A stretch of DNA of 35,058 nt from an uncultured Bacilli bacterium (GCA_947594925.1 CANQEJ010000007.1:1-35058), one strand, 5' to 3'. Positions 24,117 to 32,990 are shown, counted from the first letter of the stretch. The notes: generated from the letters alone by a model not told the origin. Made by a program: numbers and translations.

Positions 24117-26243
24117 TTGGATCAAAGTGTCATAAATAATTTAGTTAAGACTTTAAATTTAAAAGAGGGGCAGATTAAGGCTGTATTAAATTTATTAGAA
24201 GAGGGAGCAACTATTCCTTTTATAGCACGTTATCGGAAAGAGAAAACTGGTAATTTAAATGAAGATGAAATAAGAGAAATAGAGCAAACTTATGAATATC
24301 AAAGTAATTTACTGAAAAGAAAAGAAGATGTTATACGTCTTATTGATGAAAAAGGAATGTTAACGGAAGATTTAAAAAAACAAATATTAGAGTGTTTAAA
24401 ATTAACCGAAGTAGAAGACTTATATCGTCCTTATAAAGAAAAGAAAAAGACTAAAGCTAGCGAAGCAATTAAAATGGGATTGGAACCTTTAGCTAAGATG
24501 ATTATGGCTTTTCCTACTAAGGGAACAATTGCTGATTTAACTAAGAATTTCGATATAGAAGAAAGCGTTGCAATTGAAAATGCTTCCTATATTATTAGTG
24601 AGTGGATAAGTGATAATGCTTATTATCGTAAATGGATTCGTAGTTATATTTGGAATAATGGCTATGTTGTAAGTCAAAAGAAAAAAGATGCTCAAGATGA
24701 GAAGAAACTTTATGAAATGTATTATGATTTTAAAGAGAAAATAAAATATATTAAACATTATCGCTTGCTTGCTATTAATAGAGCAGAAGATGAAAAAGTG
24801 GTAAGTGTAACTTTAGATTATGATAAAGAAAGAATTGTTAGTTTTTTAGAAGAAAAAATTATTAAAAATCCTAGTTCTTTTGTGGTAAATATTGTTAAGG
24901 AAGCTATAAAAGATAGTTTAAAAAGATTAATTCTTCCTTCAATTACAAGGGAGATTAGAAGTGAACTTACTTTAGAAAGTGAGAAAAAAGCTATTGTTAC
25001 TTTTAAAACAAATTTAGAACATTTACTTTTAACAAGGCCAATTAAAGGTAGTCGAGTTTTAGGATTTGACCCTGCTTTTAGAACTGGTTGTAAGCTAGCT
25101 GTTATGGATGAAGCCGGAAATGTGTTAGATATTAAAGTTATATATCCTACTTTACCCCATAATGATTTTGAAGGTTCGAAAAAAGTTTTACGAGAATTAA
25201 TAGATAAATATCATATCAATTTAATTGCTATAGGTAATGGCACTGCTTCTAGAGAAAGTGAACAATTTGTGGCGGAGGCTATTAAAGGGTTAGATGTTAA
25301 ATATACAATTGTTAGTGAAGCAGGAGCAAGTGTTTATTCTGCTTCTAAATTAGCTGCTAGTGAATTTCCAGATTTAACAGTAGAAAAAAGAAGTGCGATA
25401 AGTATTGGTAGAAGAGTACAAGACCCACTTTCTGAATTAGTAAAAATTGACCCTAAATCGATTGGGGTCGGAGAATATCAACATGATGTTAATCAAAAAG
25501 AATTAAGTGAATCACTTGATTTTACGGTGTCAAAGGTAGTTAATGAAGTCGGAGTTAATATTAATACCGCCTCTAGAAGTATTTTAAAGTTTGTTTCGGG
25601 TTTAACTAAAACAGCTATTGATAACATTTTAAAATTCAAAGAAAATAAGCCTTTTAAAAACCGTGAGGAGATAAAAAAATTAAAGGGAATTAGTCCAAAA
25701 GTATATGAGCAAGCCATTGGTTTTCTGCGGATTGTTGATGGCGATAATATGTTAGATAAAACCGGAATTCATCCTGAAAGTTATGAACTTACTAACAAGT
25801 TATTAACAACTTTAAATTTAGATATTAAAGATATTAACACTAATTCTTTTAAGGAAACTTTAAGAAAGGTTAATGTTTCTAATTTAGCTTTAGAGTTAAA
25901 AACCGATGAATATACTTTAAATGACATACTTTCGGAACTTTTAAATCCCGGCTTGGACCCTCGTGATAACTTGGAGGCACCAGTTTTAAAAAGTGATATT
26001 TTACATATCGAAGATTTGAAAAAGGGGATGGAATTACAAGGAACGGTTCGTAATGTTGCATCTTTTGGAGCATTTATTGATATTGGTTTACATGATGACG
26101 GTTTAGTCCATATATCAAAAATGAGTAAAGAATTTGTTTCTAATCCTTTGGATGTTGTAAATGTCGGTGATGTTGTGACTTGTTATGTTGATGATATTGA
26201 TTTAGCGAAAGAAAAAGTATCATTAAGTTTAATTAAAAATTGA
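24117..26243 (+). CDS. tex: Tex family nucleic-acid-binding protein
   Basis: This 708-aa cytoplasmic RNA-binding protein of the Tex/YhgF family is related to eukaryotic Spt6 and implicated in transcription and RNA turnover. The domain order is complete. A helical N-terminal region contains GATIPFIARYRKEKTG. A YqgF/RNase H-like domain (about 325-450) has GFDPAFRTGCKLAV and IAIGNGTASRESE. A helix-hairpin-helix pair (about 490-560) has VGVNINTASRSIL and LKGISPKVYEQA. A C-terminal S1 domain (about 640-708) has GMELQGTVRNVASFGAFIDIG. TTG 24117 is the likely start because GAGGTG (24105-24110) is 6 bases upstream. The GTG at 24108 is part of that site. Confidence 0.95.
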   Translation: MDQSVINNLVKTLNLKEGQIKAVLNLLEEGATIPFIARYRKEKTGNLNEDEIREIEQTYEYQSNLLKRKEDVIRLIDEKGMLTEDLKKQILECLKLTEVEDLYRPYKEKKKTKASEAIKMGLEPLAKMIMAFPTKGTIADLTKNFDIEESVAIENASYIISEWISDNAYYRKWIRSYIWNNGYVVSQKKKDAQDEKKLYEMYYDFKEKIKYIKHYRLLAINRAEDEKVVSVTLDYDKERIVSFLEEKIIKNPSSFVVNIVKEAIKDSLKRLILPSITREIRSELTLESEKKAIVTFKTNLEHLLLTRPIKGSRVLGFDPAFRTGCKLAVMDEAGNVLDIKVIYPTLPHNDFEGSKKVLRELIDKYHINLIAIGNGTASRESEQFVAEAIKGLDVKYTIVSEAGASVYSASKLAASEFPDLTVEKRSAISIGRRVQDPLSELVKIDPKSIGVGEYQHDVNQKELSESLDFTVSKVVNEVGVNINTASRSILKFVSGLTKTAIDNILKFKENKPFKNREEIKKLKGISPKVYEQAIGFLRIVDGDNMLDKTGIHPESYELTNKLLTTLNLDIKDINTNSFKETLRKVNVSNLALELKTDEYTLNDILSELLNPGLDPRDNLEAPVLKSDILHIEDLKKGMELQGTVRNVASFGAFIDIGLHDDGLVHISKMSKEFVSNPLDVVNVGDVVTCYVDDIDLAKEKVSLSLIKN

Positions 26244-26268
26244 GTTGTTATTTTGTAACAGCTTTTTT
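26243..26268 (+). terminator. intrinsic terminator after tex
   Basis: AGTTGTTA (26243-26250) pairs with TAACAGCT (26256-26263) with one G-U pair, followed by a run of T to 26268. Confidence 0.65.
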
Positions 26269-26269
26269 C

Positions 26270-26297
26270 TTGACAAAAATTTTCCAAAATTAGTCAA
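26270..26297 (+). promoter_or_regulatory. dyad symmetry element TTGAC...GTCAA, candidate operator
   Basis: The 28-base stretch has outer arms TTGAC and GTCAA and inner arms AATTTT and AAAATT around CC. It ends 6 bases upstream of the -35 box of the first T7SS-locus gene. A related dyad occupies the same place before the second gene (27177-27194). Confidence 0.4.
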
Positions 26298-26303
26298 AAA
26301 AGC

Positions 26304-26334
26304 TTGCAATTTCCATTACGGGGGGGGGTATACT
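26304..26334 (+). promoter_or_regulatory. promoter with a G9 tract in the spacer, candidate phase-variable promoter
   Basis: TTGCAA (26304-26309) and TATACT (26329-26334) flank a 19-base spacer that contains nine consecutive G (26320-26328) directly before the -10. Nineteen is longer than the 16-18 usual for sigma-A promoters. Loss of one or two G would give 18 or 17. Slippage in such tracts changes promoter strength, as known for porA of Neisseria meningitidis. A G9 run is striking in this A+T-rich DNA. The ATG of the gene is at 26372 with AAGGAGG. Confidence 0.72.
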
Positions 26335-26371
26335 ATTATTGAAGGGTAGTAATGCCTAAGAAGGAGGGAAA

Positions 26372-27139
26372 ATGAAAGAAGCTTTTGATGGAGGAAATCA
26401 AGTAGATAGAAGTGCGGTTGAAGATGATATCATCGATGCTGAATCTATATTAGCTACTTTATTTGATCAAGATTTTACAGAAGTTGCTTCCGGAATAAAA
26501 AAGTTAAATGATACATGGTTGCCAACTTCGCTAGATAGTATTTTAGGAGGAATATATAATTCTTACTATAAGGCTTTAAATTCTTTAGCAAGCGCTTTAG
26601 GTGATAATATCCCAAAACAGGAATTAGCTCTTATTGGAGCAGCCAATTCTTCTAATAATATTGAGGGAACACCACCAATTGATACGAGTATCGTAACTAC
26701 TAATAGAACTTGGGAAAATACTATAGCTATCGATACTAATCCAAATGGAACAGCCGGATTTAGTGACCCAGCATCAGTATTAGAAGCAATTAAATCTCTT
26801 GATTATAATATAGATAGTTTAGGAAATAGGTTAAATCAATTAATTAATGTTTATCAACGAATTTGGTCTGAAAACGCTTTAGTAAGAGCGGAAGCAAATG
26901 CCGCAGCAGAAGCGGTAAGAGCGGCGAGTAGGGAATTTAACAATAATTTTAAAACTGGTCAAGATAATGTGACAATGGCAGCAACGCAATCTATGGAAAG
27001 ATTTACGGATGATGTTGATAAAATTAAATTATACGTAGAAAAGTTTATTGAAGCTTCAAGTGGTATATCACTAGATGTAGTATCAGCGAGTGAATCTGCA
27101 ACAGAGGCAATTAATGAATTCGTAAGTGGCATGTATTAA
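26372..27139 (+). CDS. EAFDG-family protein 1, candidate type VIIb secretion substrate
   Basis: I do not recognise this 255-aa protein from a named family. It begins MKEAFDGGNQVDRSA and ends VSGMY. The next gene encodes a protein of 248 aa beginning MREAFDGNNLDRAA and ending DQGLY, so the two are distant paralogues. Most of the chain is predicted helical, with a Gly/Pro/Thr-rich centre (about 90-130) and a second helical part sharing I-x2-Y-x2-IWS with its paralogue. It has no signal peptide, membrane segment or cysteine. The helical build and position next to essC suggest a T7SS substrate or partner. It is more than twice the length of a WXG100 protein and lacks a clear WXG turn and C-terminal YxxxD/E. 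AAGGAGG sets ATG 26372, and the promoter carries a G9 tract. Confidence 0.7.
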   Translation: MKEAFDGGNQVDRSAVEDDIIDAESILATLFDQDFTEVASGIKKLNDTWLPTSLDSILGGIYNSYYKALNSLASALGDNIPKQELALIGAANSSNNIEGTPPIDTSIVTTNRTWENTIAIDTNPNGTAGFSDPASVLEAIKSLDYNIDSLGNRLNQLINVYQRIWSENALVRAEANAAAEAVRAASREFNNNFKTGQDNVTMAATQSMERFTDDVDKIKLYVEKFIEASSGISLDVVSASESATEAINEFVSGMY

Positions 27140-27176
27140 AATTTTAAAAAAATAATAGTTTAATTTTCGAAAAAAA

Positions 27177-27194
27177 TTGACAACAAAATGTCAA
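27177..27194 (+). promoter_or_regulatory. perfect inverted repeat TTGACA-N6-TGTCAA, candidate operator
   Basis: The two 6-base arms are exact reverse complements. The element lies 16 bases upstream of the -35 box of the second EAFDG gene and parallels the TTGAC...GTCAA dyad before the first, so one regulator could bind both. Confidence 0.45.
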
Positions 27195-27210
27195 TCTTTT
27201 CGGCGTGTTG

Positions 27211-27240
27211 TTGCACAAATAAATAAATTGGGTTTATACT
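27211..27240 (+). promoter_or_regulatory. promoter of the second EAFDG gene
   Basis: TTGCAC (27211-27216) and TATACT (27235-27240) are 18 bases apart. The boxes closely match those of the first EAFDG gene, but the spacer has only GGG instead of nine G. The leader contains a 6-bp hairpin, ATAGCA (27251-27256) with TGCTAT (27262-27267). Confidence 0.6.
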
Positions 27241-27286
27241 TTTACTGTAAATAGCAGAGTTTGCTATAGGAAAGGTAGGAGAAAAA

Positions 27287-28033
27287 ATGAGAGAAGCTTT
27301 TGATGGTAATAATCTTGATAGAGCTGCTGCAGCAAATTACTTAAATGCTGCCGATGCAGGCCTTGCAGGAGTAAAATCAGCTTTAACTAATATTTGTGAA
27401 CAAGTTCAATTAATTAATGAAGGTTTCCCTGGAAAAGATGAAAGTGCTGTAATTTGTACAATTTGTAGAACTTTCTGGGAAGCAATGGCCGAAAAGTGGA
27501 GTGGAATATTTTCCCATATTTACAATATTAATATGGAAATGAAAGCTCAAATTATGACAGGAGCAACTACAGGAGATGTGCCAGGATTTAGCATAAATCT
27601 ACAAAATTTCACAAACAATTGGCATCCTGTAACTAGTGAATCTGATGGTATTAAAGATTTCGCTGCAACATCTTCAGCAATTGATACTTTCGTATCTTTA
27701 ATTGCTAATCATACAGCATCTGTTGATGATGTTATTACTCAATACAAAAATATTTGGTCATTAGCATCTGGTTCTAATTATGAACAATTAGCAACAAACG
27801 CTAATCATGCTGCTAATAATTTAAGAAATGGTACTTCAGCACTTGCTTATAATATGAGCCAATGGGGTACTCAATTAGCTCAAGATATTCATGATAGCGA
27901 AATATTAACTGGTCAAGTAAGTCAAGAAGCTCAAGAATTAATTAGTAAAATTACTGATTTATTTGCTTTAGATGATGACGGTATGTTAGCTGATTTCGGT
28001 GTTATTGGCGAAATGGACCAAGGGCTATATTAA
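27287..28033 (+). CDS. EAFDG-family protein 2, candidate type VIIb secretion substrate
   Basis: This 248-aa protein, likewise unnamed, shares the N-terminal M-[K/R]-EAFDG-x-N and DR-x-A signature and the C-terminal G-[M/L]-Y end with the gene at 26372. The sequence is mostly helical and alanine-rich, with KWSGIF near residue 71 giving a possible W-x-G turn. A linker around 95-120 (Gly, Pro, Asn) leads to a second helical part containing ITQYKNIWS. It contains two cysteines (in VICTICRTF) and no signal peptide. It has its own promoter and a strong terminator, so its expression is separate from that of its paralogue and from essC. By position it is a likely T7SS substrate or export partner. That is an inference, since no family match is certain. 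Confidence 0.7.
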   Translation: MREAFDGNNLDRAAAANYLNAADAGLAGVKSALTNICEQVQLINEGFPGKDESAVICTICRTFWEAMAEKWSGIFSHIYNINMEMKAQIMTGATTGDVPGFSINLQNFTNNWHPVTSESDGIKDFAATSSAIDTFVSLIANHTASVDDVITQYKNIWSLASGSNYEQLATNANHAANNLRNGTSALAYNMSQWGTQLAQDIHDSEILTGQVSQEAQELISKITDLFALDDDGMLADFGVIGEMDQGLY

Positions 28034-28053
28034 TAGCTAATTAAGAAATTCAT

Positions 28054-28086
28054 AAACTTGAAGGTGTTAAAACTTTCAAGTTTTTT
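28054..28086 (+). terminator. intrinsic terminator after the second EAFDG gene
   Basis: AAACTTGAA (28054-28062) pairs perfectly with TTCAAGTTT (28075-28083), followed by T to 28086. Confidence 0.75.
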
Positions 28087-28124
28087 GTTTTCTTTTATTA
28101 AATATAGTATAAATTTTATTTTTA

Positions 28125-28133
28125 TGGTACAAT
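28125..28133 (+). promoter_or_regulatory. extended -10 promoter of essC
   Basis: TGGTACAAT forms an extended -10 about 36 bases upstream of the essC start. It is identical to the element before the leftward GT-C gene (13158-13150). The -35 region is weak. Confidence 0.45.
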
Positions 28134-28168
28134 TAGATAGATAGTAAGGGATTGCGAGTTGGTGTGCT

Positions 28169-31100
28169 TTGATAATATACATTATAAATAATTTGTCTTT
28201 AAAAACATTTTTATTGCCAATTCAAGTTAAAGGTAGTTATACAATTACTGATGAAGATAATAATAAAAGAGTAAATAATTTAGTTAATATTGAACAATTA
28301 AATGACTCTTGGCAAATGGTTAGTAATGATGAATATAGTTTAATAGTTAATGGTAGTCAAGTTAATTCTACTATTTTACAAAAAGATACATTTTATTTTT
28401 TAAAAAGCAATTTAACCAATGAAATAGTAACCCTTTTTACTTCTGGAATTTATGATAATGAAACAAAATATGGAGTATATGGTAATCAAGATATTATAGT
28501 AGGTCGAGATGGAAATTGTCATATTGCCTATAATAATTCTTTAATTGCGATGCAACAAGCTAAAATATCTTATGTTAATAATATGTGGACTGTAGAAAAT
28601 TTAGATGCAACTAAACCAATCTATATAAATGGTAATCCTATTTTTCAAAATACTGCTGTCTATCATGGTTCTATATTATTTATTATGGGATTAAAAATTA
28701 TATTTTTAGGAAATACTCTTATTATTAATAATCCGGCGGGAAGTGTTAATGTTGCCTTAGCAGCAGTAGAAACCCAAGGTTATAATTTAAGTGATGAAGT
28801 ATTGCCGGATGATAATCCTAATATGATTTTATATAATAAAAATGATTATTTTTCGCGTGCACCAAGATTTAGAAATACAATTGAAAAAGTTAAAATTGTT
28901 TTAGATAATCCGCCTAGTAAAATTAAAGAAGATACAACTCCTCTTATTCTAACTGTAGGTCCTATGTCTACAATGGGGATGATGGCTTTAGTTTCTATTT
29001 ATTCCGGAGTTAATAATGCTATTACAAATGGCAGAGGTATAACATCAGCGTTACCTTCTATTGTTATGGGTGTTGCGATGCTTTGTAGTATGGTTGTCTG
29101 GCCTTTAGTTACGAAAAAATATAGCAATAAAATGGCTGAAAAAGGGGAATTTAAACGCAGGGATTTATATGAGAAGTATATTCAACAAAAACGCCAAGAA
29201 ATAACCTCAATTATTACTAAACAAAGATTATCTTTATTAGAAGATTATATGTCTTTAGAAGAGTGCGTAACCATTATTAAAAATAATCGTACTAAGTTAT
29301 GGGAACGTAAAATAGAAGAAGATGACTTTTTAAAAGTTCGTTTAGGTCTAGGAGTAGTTCCTTTACAAGTTGATATTCAGTATCCTACAGAAAAATTTAC
29401 CGTTGAAGATGATATCTTAAAAGAAATAATAAGAAACTTTGTAGATGAGGCACGAGATATTTCGGGTGCTCCAGTTACGATTTCTTTTCTAGAAAAAAGA
29501 ATATCTGGTATAGTTGGTAATGATAATTTAACTTCTTCATTTTTATTAGGAATTATCTTACAATTAATTACTTATTATTCTAGTGATATTTTAAAAATTG
29601 TAGTTTTAACTAATGAGCAAAAAGCTTTTAAATGGGAACCTTTAAAAACTTTAGTTCATAACTGGAGTAATGATAATAGTATTAGATTTTTTGGAACAAA
29701 TTCGGATGAAATCAAACAAATTATGTCCTATTTAGATAAAGAATATAGTACGAGAATTGAAGAAAGTGGTAATGCTACAGGCGATGTTTATGTGCATTAT
29801 CCTACTTATTATCTAATCTTAACCGATGATTATAAACAAGTATCGGAATCTAGTTTTATTAAAAAAATCTTAAAAGCTAATATTAATTATGGATTTAGTT
29901 TAATTATAACTAATGAAAAACTATCTAATTTACCAAATGAGTGTGTAAGTTTTATCAATATCAATCAAGAATCTTCTGGTCTTATTGAAAATGAATTAGT
30001 TTCTTCTAAACAAAAAGAGTTTATCGCGGAATTTCCAACGGCGATAAATATGCAAGAGTGTTGTTCTTTACTTGCTAATATTCCTATTAATATTGAGACA
30101 AAATCTAAAGGATTACCTGATAGTTATGAATTTTTGGAAATGTATAATGTCGGTAAAGTGGAACAGTTAAACTCTGTTAACCGTTGGAAAACTAATGACC
30201 CGACTATTTCTTTAGCAACACCAATTGGGATGGATGAAAATGGGGATATTTTTAAGATTGACCTTCATGAGAAATTTCATGGACCACATGGTTTAGTAGC
30301 GGGAACAACTGGTTCTGGTAAGAGTGAGTGGATTATTACCTTTATTTTATCAATGGCTGTAAATTATAGTCCCAATGAAGTTTCATTTGTTTTAATCGAT
30401 TATAAAGGTGGAGGTTTAGCTTTAGCTTTTGAAAATAAAGATATTGGTATTAAACTTCCGCATATTGCCGGAACTATTACTAACTTGGATACTGGAGAAC
30501 TTAATCGTTCTTTAATATCTATTCAATCTGAACTTAAAAGACGTCAAAGAGAATTTAATAAAGCGCGTGAAATATCAGGAGAAAGTACAATTGATATTTA
30601 TAAGTACCAAAGACTTTACCGAGCTGGAGTAGTTAAAAATCCTATTTCCCATTTATTTATAATAAGTGATGAATTTGCTGAGTTAAAATCTCAACAACCA
30701 GAATTTATGGACCAACTAGTTAGTACTGCTCGTATTGGGCGTAGTTTAGGAGTTCACCTAATTTTAGCGACCCAAAAACCATCTGGTGTTGTAAATGACC
30801 AAATTTGGAGTAATAGTAGATTTAAAGTATGTTTAAAAGTTCAAGATAAAGCCGATTCTGTCGATATGATTAGAACGGATGAAGCCGCTAGTATTAAACA
30901 ACCAGGACGTTTCTATCTTTTAGTAGGTTATAATGACTATTTTGCTTTAGGTCAATCTGCTTATAGTAGTATGCCTTATATCCCTTCTGAAACAGCGAAA
31001 AGAAAAATAGATACTTCGATACAATTTGTTAATAATACTGGCTATATAATTAAACAAGTGGATGATGTTAAGATTATTGAAAATGCCGCAAGTCAAGGAG

Positions 31101-32722
31101 AAGTATTACTAAATGTTGTAAAATATTTAACAACCGTTGCTACTCAAGAAAATATTAGAGTAAATCAATTATGGTTAGATAATATACCAAGTATTATTTA
31201 TTTAAGTGAATTATTGCAAAAATATAGTTATCAAAAAGAAGCTTATGTAATTAATCCAATCATCGGTGAATATGATAATCCTGCTAATCAAAGTCAACAT
31301 TTATTAACTTTACCTTTAACTAACAATGGTAATGCTATTATATTTGGGATGACTGGGTCAGGTAAAGAAGATTTATTAGTAAGCTTAGTTTATTTCTTGA
31401 TAACTACTTATACAACAGAAGAATTAAATTTATATTTATTAGATTGTGGTTCGGAAACTTTAAAAATCTTTGATCAAGCTCCTCAAGTAGGTGATGTCAT
31501 TGTTTCTAGTGAAGTTGAAAAAGTAGCTAATTTATTTAGGATGTTATTTGATATATTAGATGAGAGGAAAAAAGCTTTCTCTTCCTTTGGAGGAAGTATT
31601 AATGTATATAACAAATATAATGAAAAGAAATATCATAATGTAGTAGTTATTATTAATAATTTTGAGAATTTCTTAGAGTTATTTAGTCCTTTAGAAGAGG
31701 TATTTATCAAATTAACTAGAGAGGCTACTAAATATGGTATATTGTTTATTATTACAGCTGCTGCTTCTAACTCTGTAAGGTTAAAAATTCGTCAAAATTT
31801 CACGCAAAATATTGCCCTACAATTAACTGACCAATTTGATTATATTAATATTTTAGGAAATACGAATAAGATGGTTCCTTCAAGTATTAAAGGACGTGGT
31901 CTAGTTAAGATTGATAATGTTTATGAATTTCAATCAGCTAGTATTTGTCCTGAAGAAAATTTGATGGACTTTATAAAAAGTACAATTACGGATTTAGAAC
32001 AAAAGAATTTAACTAAAGCGAAAAGAGTACCAATTTTACCAGAAGTGGTTAATGTTGAGTATTTAAAAACAAATAGTATTACTTTAGATAATCTTCCTTT
32101 AGGAGTTTATAAAAATGATTTAAAAATTGCCTCTTATAATTTTAAAGATGCTTATATGAGTATTATTACAACAACTAATGTTATGAATTTAAAACATTTT
32201 GTTAATGGTTTTAGTAAATTGCTTGCTTTAATTCCTAATCTAGATGTTAAAATATTTGATTATGTTAAAGTAACAGCTAATGGGGCTTATGTTAGTGAAA
32301 CAGAGGATGCCTTTGGTAATATTATCAATGCTTTAACCTTTGGAACGGCAGGACAATTACTAATGATTATCGGCATTAATGAATTACTTTCTACATTAAG
32401 TTCAGAAGAGAAGAAAGAATTTGACCGTGCAATTTTAACTGCTAGAAATAATCATAATACTAATATAGTTATCATTGAATCATTTGATAATTTGAAAAAA
32501 TATCAATTTGATGAGTGGTATAAAAATATTAATAGTAAAAATGGTATTTGGATAGGTAATAATATTATTGACCAAAGTGTCTTAAAAGTTGGTAAGATTA
32601 CAAAGAATTTATATGATAATATAGGTAATGATTTTGGTTATATTGTTACAGATGGTATTCCAGTATTGTTTAAAGTAGTTACAGAAAATGAAGAAAATGC
32701 TGTAGAGGAATTAGAATTTTAG
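28169..32722 (+). CDS. essC: EssC, FtsK/SpoIIIE-type ATPase of the type VIIb secretion system
   Basis: This 1517-aa protein has the usual EssC length and layout. Two FHA-like N-terminal domains (about 1-95 and 96-195; IIVGRDGNCHIAYN is typical) precede two membrane helices (about 255-315), then a linker and three FtsK-like modules. Module 1 is intact: Walker A AGTTGSGKSEW (about 711-721), KGGGLA and Walker B LFIISDEFAEL (about 829). Module 2 has GMTGSGKED (about 1062), with E in place of S/T, and IINNFE in place of an acidic Walker B. Module 3 has lost its P-loop (TTTNVMNLKHF). It drives export of T7SS substrates at the membrane. The start is TTG 28169, with GTTGGTG upstream, since neither nearby GTG is in frame. 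EsaB follows after 9 bases, so they form an operon. Confidence 0.93.
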   Translation: MIIYIINNLSLKTFLLPIQVKGSYTITDEDNNKRVNNLVNIEQLNDSWQMVSNDEYSLIVNGSQVNSTILQKDTFYFLKSNLTNEIVTLFTSGIYDNETKYGVYGNQDIIVGRDGNCHIAYNNSLIAMQQAKISYVNNMWTVENLDATKPIYINGNPIFQNTAVYHGSILFIMGLKIIFLGNTLIINNPAGSVNVALAAVETQGYNLSDEVLPDDNPNMILYNKNDYFSRAPRFRNTIEKVKIVLDNPPSKIKEDTTPLILTVGPMSTMGMMALVSIYSGVNNAITNGRGITSALPSIVMGVAMLCSMVVWPLVTKKYSNKMAEKGEFKRRDLYEKYIQQKRQEITSIITKQRLSLLEDYMSLEECVTIIKNNRTKLWERKIEEDDFLKVRLGLGVVPLQVDIQYPTEKFTVEDDILKEIIRNFVDEARDISGAPVTISFLEKRISGIVGNDNLTSSFLLGIILQLITYYSSDILKIVVLTNEQKAFKWEPLKTLVHNWSNDNSIRFFGTNSDEIKQIMSYLDKEYSTRIEESGNATGDVYVHYPTYYLILTDDYKQVSESSFIKKILKANINYGFSLIITNEKLSNLPNECVSFININQESSGLIENELVSSKQKEFIAEFPTAINMQECCSLLANIPINIETKSKGLPDSYEFLEMYNVGKVEQLNSVNRWKTNDPTISLATPIGMDENGDIFKIDLHEKFHGPHGLVAGTTGSGKSEWIITFILSMAVNYSPNEVSFVLIDYKGGGLALAFENKDIGIKLPHIAGTITNLDTGELNRSLISIQSELKRRQREFNKAREISGESTIDIYKYQRLYRAGVVKNPISHLFIISDEFAELKSQQPEFMDQLVSTARIGRSLGVHLILATQKPSGVVNDQIWSNSRFKVCLKVQDKADSVDMIRTDEAASIKQPGRFYLLVGYNDYFALGQSAYSSMPYIPSETAKRKIDTSIQFVNNTGYIIKQVDDVKIIENAASQGEVLLNVVKYLTTVATQENIRVNQLWLDNIPSIIYLSELLQKYSYQKEAYVINPIIGEYDNPANQSQHLLTLPLTNNGNAIIFGMTGSGKEDLLVSLVYFLITTYTTEELNLYLLDCGSETLKIFDQAPQVGDVIVSSEVEKVANLFRMLFDILDERKKAFSSFGGSINVYNKYNEKKYHNVVVIINNFENFLELFSPLEEVFIKLTREATKYGILFIITAAASNSVRLKIRQNFTQNIALQLTDQFDYINILGNTNKMVPSSIKGRGLVKIDNVYEFQSASICPEENLMDFIKSTITDLEQKNLTKAKRVPILPEVVNVEYLKTNSITLDNLPLGVYKNDLKIASYNFKDAYMSIITTTNVMNLKHFVNGFSKLLALIPNLDVKIFDYVKVTANGAYVSETEDAFGNIINALTFGTAGQLLMIIGINELLSTLSSEEKKEFDRAILTARNNHNTNIVIIESFDNLKKYQFDEWYKNINSKNGIWIGNNIIDQSVLKVGKITKNLYDNIGNDFGYIVTDGIPVLFKVVTENEENAVEELEF

Positions 32723-32731
32723 GTGATATAG

Positions 32732-32989
32732 ATGAATAATAATAAAATATTAGTTACCGTATTTGTTCCAATGTTGGAAACAGAGTATGATGTATTTATT
32801 CCTATTAATAAAAAAATTCGTAATGTTACAAGGCTACTAAATGAAGCAGTAGTAGATTTATCAAATGGTTGTTTTCCTTTAAAAGATGATATTATGCTTT
32901 ATAATCGTAATGATGGAACAATATTAGAGCCGTTAAAAAATGTTAAAGATGCCGGTTTAGTTAATGGTTCTCAAGTAATATTAATTTAA
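32732..32989 (+). CDS. esaB: EsaB/YukD-like ubiquitin-fold protein of the type VIIb secretion system
   Basis: This 85-aa protein has the ubiquitin-like fold pattern of YukD/EsaB: a first strand KILVTVFVPM, a helix with VTRLLNEAVVDLS, and the end DAGLVNGSQVILI that matches the family's final strand. EsaB is a small cytoplasmic component or regulator of T7SSb. It starts 9 bases after essC with AGGTGATATAG upstream, and its terminator follows at once. Other T7SSb parts (EsaA, EssA, EssB) are absent on either side, so essC and esaB are the only core components seen. Confidence 0.85.
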   Translation: MNNNKILVTVFVPMLETEYDVFIPINKKIRNVTRLLNEAVVDLSNGCFPLKDDIMLYNRNDGTILEPLKNVKDAGLVNGSQVILI

Positions 32990-32990
32990 G

